From a virus, in the IMG/VR virus record IMGVR_UViG_3300034378_000255, positions 1-25,796 of that record: a DNA stretch of 25,796 bases, one strand, 5' to 3'. Below, piece after piece: positions 22,512 through 25,796 of the stretch. A program made the translations under genes and the position numbers. Position 1 is the first letter of the stretch. The number at the start of each line of letters is the position of its first letter. Below the pieces are notes generated by a model. The model had not been told where the DNA came from. It worked only from the letters and a program-made list of their open reading frames with translations, and ran no database searches.

Positions 22512-22928
22512 TTGACTGATAACTGGCCTGACGAAGAGGGATTCATAAGCGAAGGCGAAATAGTTTCACTTTTCAAGGCAACAGCAGCAGTGACGAAAGG
22601 CACACTAGTGCGTTTAACGGGCGATTTAGAAGTTCAGCCAGCAGTAGTGGATAGCGATCCAATAGGGGTTGCATTGAAGGACGTTTCTAGCGGAGAGTAC
22701 GTACCCGTCTGCATTCACGGAGTCTGCAAAGTCAAGGCTGGAGGAGCAATAACTCGTGGAAAAGCTGTGAAGAGTGATGCAAGCGCCAGAGCCTTAGAAA
22801 TGAGTGACCAAGCAGTAAACGAAGGCGGAACAGGCACCTATACTATCTACTATGCTCGTAAGGCAGGTATTGCTTTGCAGGCAGCAGCGGCAGCAGACGA
22901 CTGGATACTGATTTTCATCTGTAAGTGA
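22512..22928 (+). CDS. Capsid decoration protein candidate
   Basis: A 138-residue, Gly/Ala/Val-rich, beta-rich protein. FKATAAVTKGTLVRLTGDLEV, DPIGVALKDVSSGEYVPVCIHGV and GGAITRGKAVKSDAS are typical of small phage decoration/head-stabilising proteins of the DUF2190 or gpD-like kind, which trimerise on the capsid surface. The TTG start is supported by GGAGGG about nine bases upstream. It lies between protease and major capsid genes, where decoration genes are usual, and its stop overlaps the capsid start. Confidence 0.8.
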   Translation: MTDNWPDEEGFISEGEIVSLFKATAAVTKGTLVRLTGDLEVQPAVVDSDPIGVALKDVSSGEYVPVCIHGVCKVKAGGAITRGKAVKSDASARALEMSDQAVNEGGTGTYTIYYARKAGIALQAAAAADDWILIFICK

Positions 22929-23902
22929 CCGTGATCAAAATGAGAAGAACCAAAACAGTTTTTGTTCCCAGAAGTGGGAAATCAGATCTAGCCATGCGTC
23001 GTCTTGAAGAACATCTTGGCGTGAGTTTCAGAGGAAAAACCGTAGCCCAAATGTCACGTGAACTCAATGAAAGCATGAAAAGAGCGTTGATGGATCGCCG
23101 TCTCAAAGAAACTTTGCTCAGTGACAGCAGCCAAGCCGTTGCAAAAGTCTTGGATATTGTGTGGGAAGCTGCTAAGCCTAATTTGATTGGCAGAGAACTT
23201 GTCCAAGTGATGGCGAAGGATGCGCCGAGCCTCAAGATTCCACGTGCGAAACTTAGCAAGGCCTACGAAGTGGCAGAAGGTGCAGAGATTCCTATCGGCA
23301 CAGAAGACTATGACAGCGTGACGTTAACGCCTAAGAAATACGGGGTTCGCCCCTTGATCAGCAGAGAGATGATCGAAGACGCAGAATGGGATGTCATACA
23401 ATATCAGCTTGCGGAAGCAGGCCGTTCCATGGCAGACATCGAAGCAGAGAAGATTATCACACAGATGATTAGTGATGCTGGCAACAGCGCTGCCGCAGCC
23501 ACTTCGGGCACACTTGCATATGCCGATGTTGCAGACATGATTAAACTGATCATGACAGACAATTATAACGCCGATATTATGGCTGTGCATCCCACCGAGT
23601 TTGCTGATCTGCTCAAGGACACAGCTATTCAGAAGGCTATGGATTGGGGAGGCCCAGCAGTCGCGCCTACAGGTAGAATTGCCACGTTGCTTGGTTTGCG
23701 CGTGTTAGTTTCCACCAAAGTGACAAGTGGCACGGTATTACTCGTTGACAGCAAACACGCAGGCGTCCTATTCATCCGCAGAGACATCACAACCGAAGAA
23801 TATGAAGACCCCGTCAAAGACTTGGCTGGAGTTGCTATAACGGCTCGTTGGGTCTACAAGACACTGAGAACTGATGCAATCGGCAAAGTCACCGGAGCCT
23901 AG
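22925..23902 (+). CDS. Major capsid protein, HK97 fold
   Basis: A 325-residue shell protein. The N-arm (1-75) is basic and helical and may be trimmed by the protease. E-loop and spine regions follow: LIGRELVQVMAKDAPSLKIP, AEIPIGTEDYDSVTLTPKKY and VRPLISREMIEDAEWDV. Next come the long spine helix (IEAEKIITQMISDAG) and P/A-domain strands near the C-terminus (IATLLGLRVLVSTKV, AGVLFIRRDITTEEYEDP). These are the usual features of HK97-type capsid proteins of archaeal tailed viruses. The GTG at 22925 overlaps the decoration gene by 4 bp; a start at the ATG five codons later is possible. It is followed by a T-rich tract that may boost its transcript level relative to downstream genes. Confidence 0.93.
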   Translation: MTVIKMRRTKTVFVPRSGKSDLAMRRLEEHLGVSFRGKTVAQMSRELNESMKRALMDRRLKETLLSDSSQAVAKVLDIVWEAAKPNLIGRELVQVMAKDAPSLKIPRAKLSKAYEVAEGAEIPIGTEDYDSVTLTPKKYGVRPLISREMIEDAEWDVIQYQLAEAGRSMADIEAEKIITQMISDAGNSAAAATSGTLAYADVADMIKLIMTDNYNADIMAVHPTEFADLLKDTAIQKAMDWGGPAVAPTGRIATLLGLRVLVSTKVTSGTVLLVDSKHAGVLFIRRDITTEEYEDPVKDLAGVAITARWVYKTLRTDAIGKVTGA

Positions 23903-23904
23903 CC

Positions 23905-23918
23905 TCTTTCTCTTTTTT
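23905..23918 (+). terminator. U-rich tract after the capsid gene, partial terminator candidate
   Basis: A pyrimidine tract ending in six T follows the capsid stop by two bases and precedes the next ribosome site. It could end part of the transcripts so that head protein is made in excess of portal. No hairpin is visible, which is normal for archaeal U-tract termination. Confidence 0.4.
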
Positions 23919-23933
23919 ATGGAGACCTAGAAG

Positions 23934-24032
23934 ATGACCAAAAAGAAAGTGTTGGACAACCAGGAGCTCACGGCTGAAATCGACAAGATCAACACTCGCC
24001 TCGATGAACTCGAGAAGAAACTGAAACGCTAA
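23934..24032 (+). CDS. 32-residue coiled-coil peptide
   Basis: A short frame missed by length cut-offs, starting MTKKKVLDNQELTAEIDK and ending in a Leu-heptad helix rich in Glu and Lys. GGAG lies about nine bases before the ATG. It sits between the capsid gene and the zinc-ribbon gene in an otherwise tightly packed operon. Composition, ribosome site and heptad pattern support a real peptide, perhaps a minor head or scaffold partner. Function unknown. Confidence 0.6.
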   Translation: MTKKKVLDNQELTAEIDKINTRLDELEKKLKR

Positions 24033-24052
24033 ACCTCTGAGAGCCAACCAAA

Positions 24053-24361
24053 ATGCCTTCGATAAGCGGGTATGTTAGAGGTAAATGTCATCGTTGCGGT
24101 AGAGTTCACGTTCAACCTCGCTCAGCTGGAACCATTAAGATTTGTGACTGTGATCGGTTCTGTCCCTTATGCGGTGCTGAAATGACACCTTTTACGGCGG
24201 ACATGAACCCTGAAACCTATCGAATCGAGGCTGAAACAGACGTTAAAGCTGAAGGCTTCGCTCGACCGCCTGACTGGACTCTAGCGACCCGATACTATTG
24301 CCCAAATCATACTCCACCTTTCTATTCCGATTTGCTACCAGTTGAGGTGCAACTAAGTTGA
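24053..24361 (+). CDS. Zinc-ribbon protein upstream of portal
   Basis: A 102-residue protein with Cys at 12, 15, 31, 33, 37, 40 and 83 and the pattern CHRCG, CDCDRFCPLCGAEM and YYCPNH, giving one or two zinc sites. No catalytic motif is present. It lies in the head operon directly before the portal, and its TGA overlaps the portal TTG start. Small Cys-rich proteins at this place occur in other archaeal tailed viruses, but I know no function; a structural or assembly role is only inferred. The ATG has no strong ribosome site. Confidence 0.75.
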   Translation: MPSISGYVRGKCHRCGRVHVQPRSAGTIKICDCDRFCPLCGAEMTPFTADMNPETYRIEAETDVKAEGFARPPDWTLATRYYCPNHTPPFYSDLLPVEVQLS

Positions 24362-25563
24362 GTAAGGTTTTGAAGAGGATTTTTGAAGGTTTTTCTAGTC
24401 TGATAGGTGGCTCAAGGGGCGTGCTTTTGCCTGCTTGGAAGAAAGTTTTAGGTGAAGCTCCAGCGGTCAGTTTTGAGACACTTCTTGACGTTTATTTGAG
24501 AGATCCTGCGGCTAAAGCTGCGGTGGATTTTCTGGCTGATCAAGCAGTGGGCATGGGCTTCTACACAACAGTGGTTGAAGGATTTGAAGACGCCAAAGAA
24601 ATCATTGATGAATTTAATGAGTCTGTGAATCTTGACGGTTTATTACAGATAACAGCGCGCGAAGTTGTTGCGCTTGGAAACAGCTTCTGGGAAAAGATTG
24701 AACCTGACCACTTGGAAAGTCTCAAACTCCTGCCCATCATTAGTATAGACAAGATTTTGCGAGACAGATTCGGCAAGGTTGAAGGTTACAAGCAGACGTT
24801 CGCTTATGGCGGGACAAAGATAGACCCAGCACGTGTTATTCATTTCTGCTGGAATCCTGTCGCCCAAGAGCCTTTTGGCACTGGAATCTTGCATAGCCTC
24901 TGCACTAAATTAAGTCTTGAAGGTGGCGAAACTCGACCTTCCTACATTGTTATGAAGGGTGCCATGGAGAAAGGAATGACAGAGATCATCAGGAAGTATG
25001 CTGGTCCAACTGAGTTGTGGAAGTTTCCAGGGCTGAGGGATGATAAGGCAAACGAGTATGCTTCTAAGATTAAGAATATGCCTCGGGAAGGCGCTCGTTT
25101 TGTTGTGAACACTGAGGCTGAGGTTGATGTTGTTACGGTTGACCCTCGTAGCCGCTTTGAAGCCTATGTAGATCACACTTGGAATCAATTCATCTTAGGC
25201 TTACAGACTCCTCTTCCTAAACTCTTCACCACACCCGGATTCACGGAGGCTTCAGCTCGAGCAGCCATAGAAGTCGCAGAGCGCAAAGTCATGGCGCTAC
25301 AACGATTTATCAAAAGAATCGTTGAACGTGAGATTTTTGCACCCGTTTTGAAACAGGCTGGGCAAAACCTAGTGAAGGCTCAAGTGCGATTGGAATGGGG
25401 ATTGCCTGAAAAGCCTGATGTGGAAGCGTTGTTGCCCATGCTCGCAAACATCGCCAAAGACAGACCTGACATAATCTCTGCTAAAGAGTTTCGTAAAATC
25501 TTGGTTGACATGGGATTGGCACTTGAAAAGACTGAGGAAGAACAGGAGCCCAGTGAAGAATGA
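24358..25563 (+). CDS. Portal protein
   Basis: A 401-residue dodecameric portal through which DNA is packaged and ejected. Segments typical of portals are DVYLRDPAAKAAVDFLADQA, VALGNSFWEKI, PIISIDKILRDRFGKVEGY, DPARVIHFCWNP with FGTGILHSL, the stem region with KYAGPTELW and KIKNMPREGARFVV, and the C-terminal wing/crown helices (SARAAIEVAERKVMALQRFI). The TTG start is backed by GAGGTG eight bases upstream and overlaps the preceding stop. It is slightly short for the family but complete. It follows the capsid gene, whereas in most tailed phages the portal precedes protease and capsid. Confidence 0.93.
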   Translation: MSKVLKRIFEGFSSLIGGSRGVLLPAWKKVLGEAPAVSFETLLDVYLRDPAAKAAVDFLADQAVGMGFYTTVVEGFEDAKEIIDEFNESVNLDGLLQITAREVVALGNSFWEKIEPDHLESLKLLPIISIDKILRDRFGKVEGYKQTFAYGGTKIDPARVIHFCWNPVAQEPFGTGILHSLCTKLSLEGGETRPSYIVMKGAMEKGMTEIIRKYAGPTELWKFPGLRDDKANEYASKIKNMPREGARFVVNTEAEVDVVTVDPRSRFEAYVDHTWNQFILGLQTPLPKLFTTPGFTEASARAAIEVAERKVMALQRFIKRIVEREIFAPVLKQAGQNLVKAQVRLEWGLPEKPDVEALLPMLANIAKDRPDIISAKEFRKILVDMGLALEKTEEEQEPSEE

Positions 25564-25796
25564 GTGCTTTATCCGAACGGTTTAGACTCTGGGAAATCCT
25601 ACTAAGTAAACTTCAAGATACACCTCAGAAGTGGACACAGTTGGAAAAAGCTGCTGTAAGAGACAACGATTTCAGCAGTGCCATGTTCAGGAAGGCTCTT
25701 CGCGATTTGAAAGCTAATCATTATGTCACACAGGAAAGACCTCGAGCACCCCACAAGATTACGAAGCGCGGGCGTTTATGGTTACAATCCAGATAA
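25560..25796 (+). CDS. Winged-helix protein after the portal
   Basis: A 78-residue protein with a compact winged helix: LWEILLSKLQDTP, WTQLEKAAVRDND, a recognition helix with SSAMFRKALRDLKANHYVT, and a wing ending HKITKRGRLWLQSR. The pattern is that of small archaeal wHTH regulators. The ATG overlaps the portal stop (ATGA) and AGGAG lies about ten bases upstream, so it is translated with the head genes. It ends exactly at the window edge with TAA. A transcription role is inferred; a virion-associated DNA-binding role is also possible. Confidence 0.72.
   Translation: MSALSERFRLWEILLSKLQDTPQKWTQLEKAAVRDNDFSSAMFRKALRDLKANHYVTQERPRAPHKITKRGRLWLQSR

Overview
The window looks like most of a tailed archaeal virus or provirus (HK97-fold Caudoviricetes type). 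The virus assignment rests on a recognisable large terminase, portal, prohead protease, HK97-type capsid protein, connector, head-closure, tail-terminator, tail-tube and tail-chaperone genes, a tape-measure-like protein and a tail hub. The archaeal assignment rests on strong GGAGGTGA-type ribosome sites in front of TTG, GTG and ATG starts, TATA-box-like promoters, many zinc-ribbon proteins, an archaeal-looking tyrosine recombinase and a COG2401-like ABC-GNAT protein. A host in the Thermoproteota (Bathyarchaeia or a relative) is my inference from the style of the integrase and neck proteins; no host marker gene, tRNA or rRNA is visible.

Layout. Positions 1-4.4 kb are the integration/control end: a zinc-finger tyrosine recombinase, a small upstream gene, three operator-like repeats spaced exactly 29 bp apart, a zinc-ribbon PD-(D/E)XK nuclease-like protein, a winged-helix regulator and several small proteins. 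At 4.5-6.7 kb lies a full-length Argonaute with its own promoter and an apparently complete D-E-D-H catalytic set. Convergent with it, and overlapping its 3' end, is a two-gene unit encoding an all-helical protein and an HExxH metallopeptidase-like protein.

From 20.2 kb down to 8.2 kb the minus strand is one long late operon: connector, head closure, tail terminator, tail tube, two tail-assembly chaperone frames joined by an A AAA AAC frameshift site, HK97 gp10-like protein, a very short tape measure, tail hub, four small genes including a terminase small-subunit candidate, large terminase and an ABC ATPase-GNAT fusion. A zinc-ribbon protein and a ribbon-helix-helix protein sit at 20.4-21.2 kb. 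From 21.27 kb to the end the plus strand carries the head operon: protease-scaffold fusion, decoration protein, major capsid protein, a 32-residue coiled-coil peptide, a zinc-ribbon protein, portal and a winged-helix protein. The head and tail operons diverge from about 21.2 kb.

The most notable points are: an Argonaute encoded between integrase and virion genes; carbohydrate-enzyme-like or carbohydrate-binding-like domains added to three different tail/neck proteins (head closure, tail terminator, hub); a textbook -1 frameshift site in the tail chaperone gene; a probable nested scaffold start inside the protease gene; and a tape measure of only 180 residues. No replication protein, tRNA or CRISPR array is recognisable.
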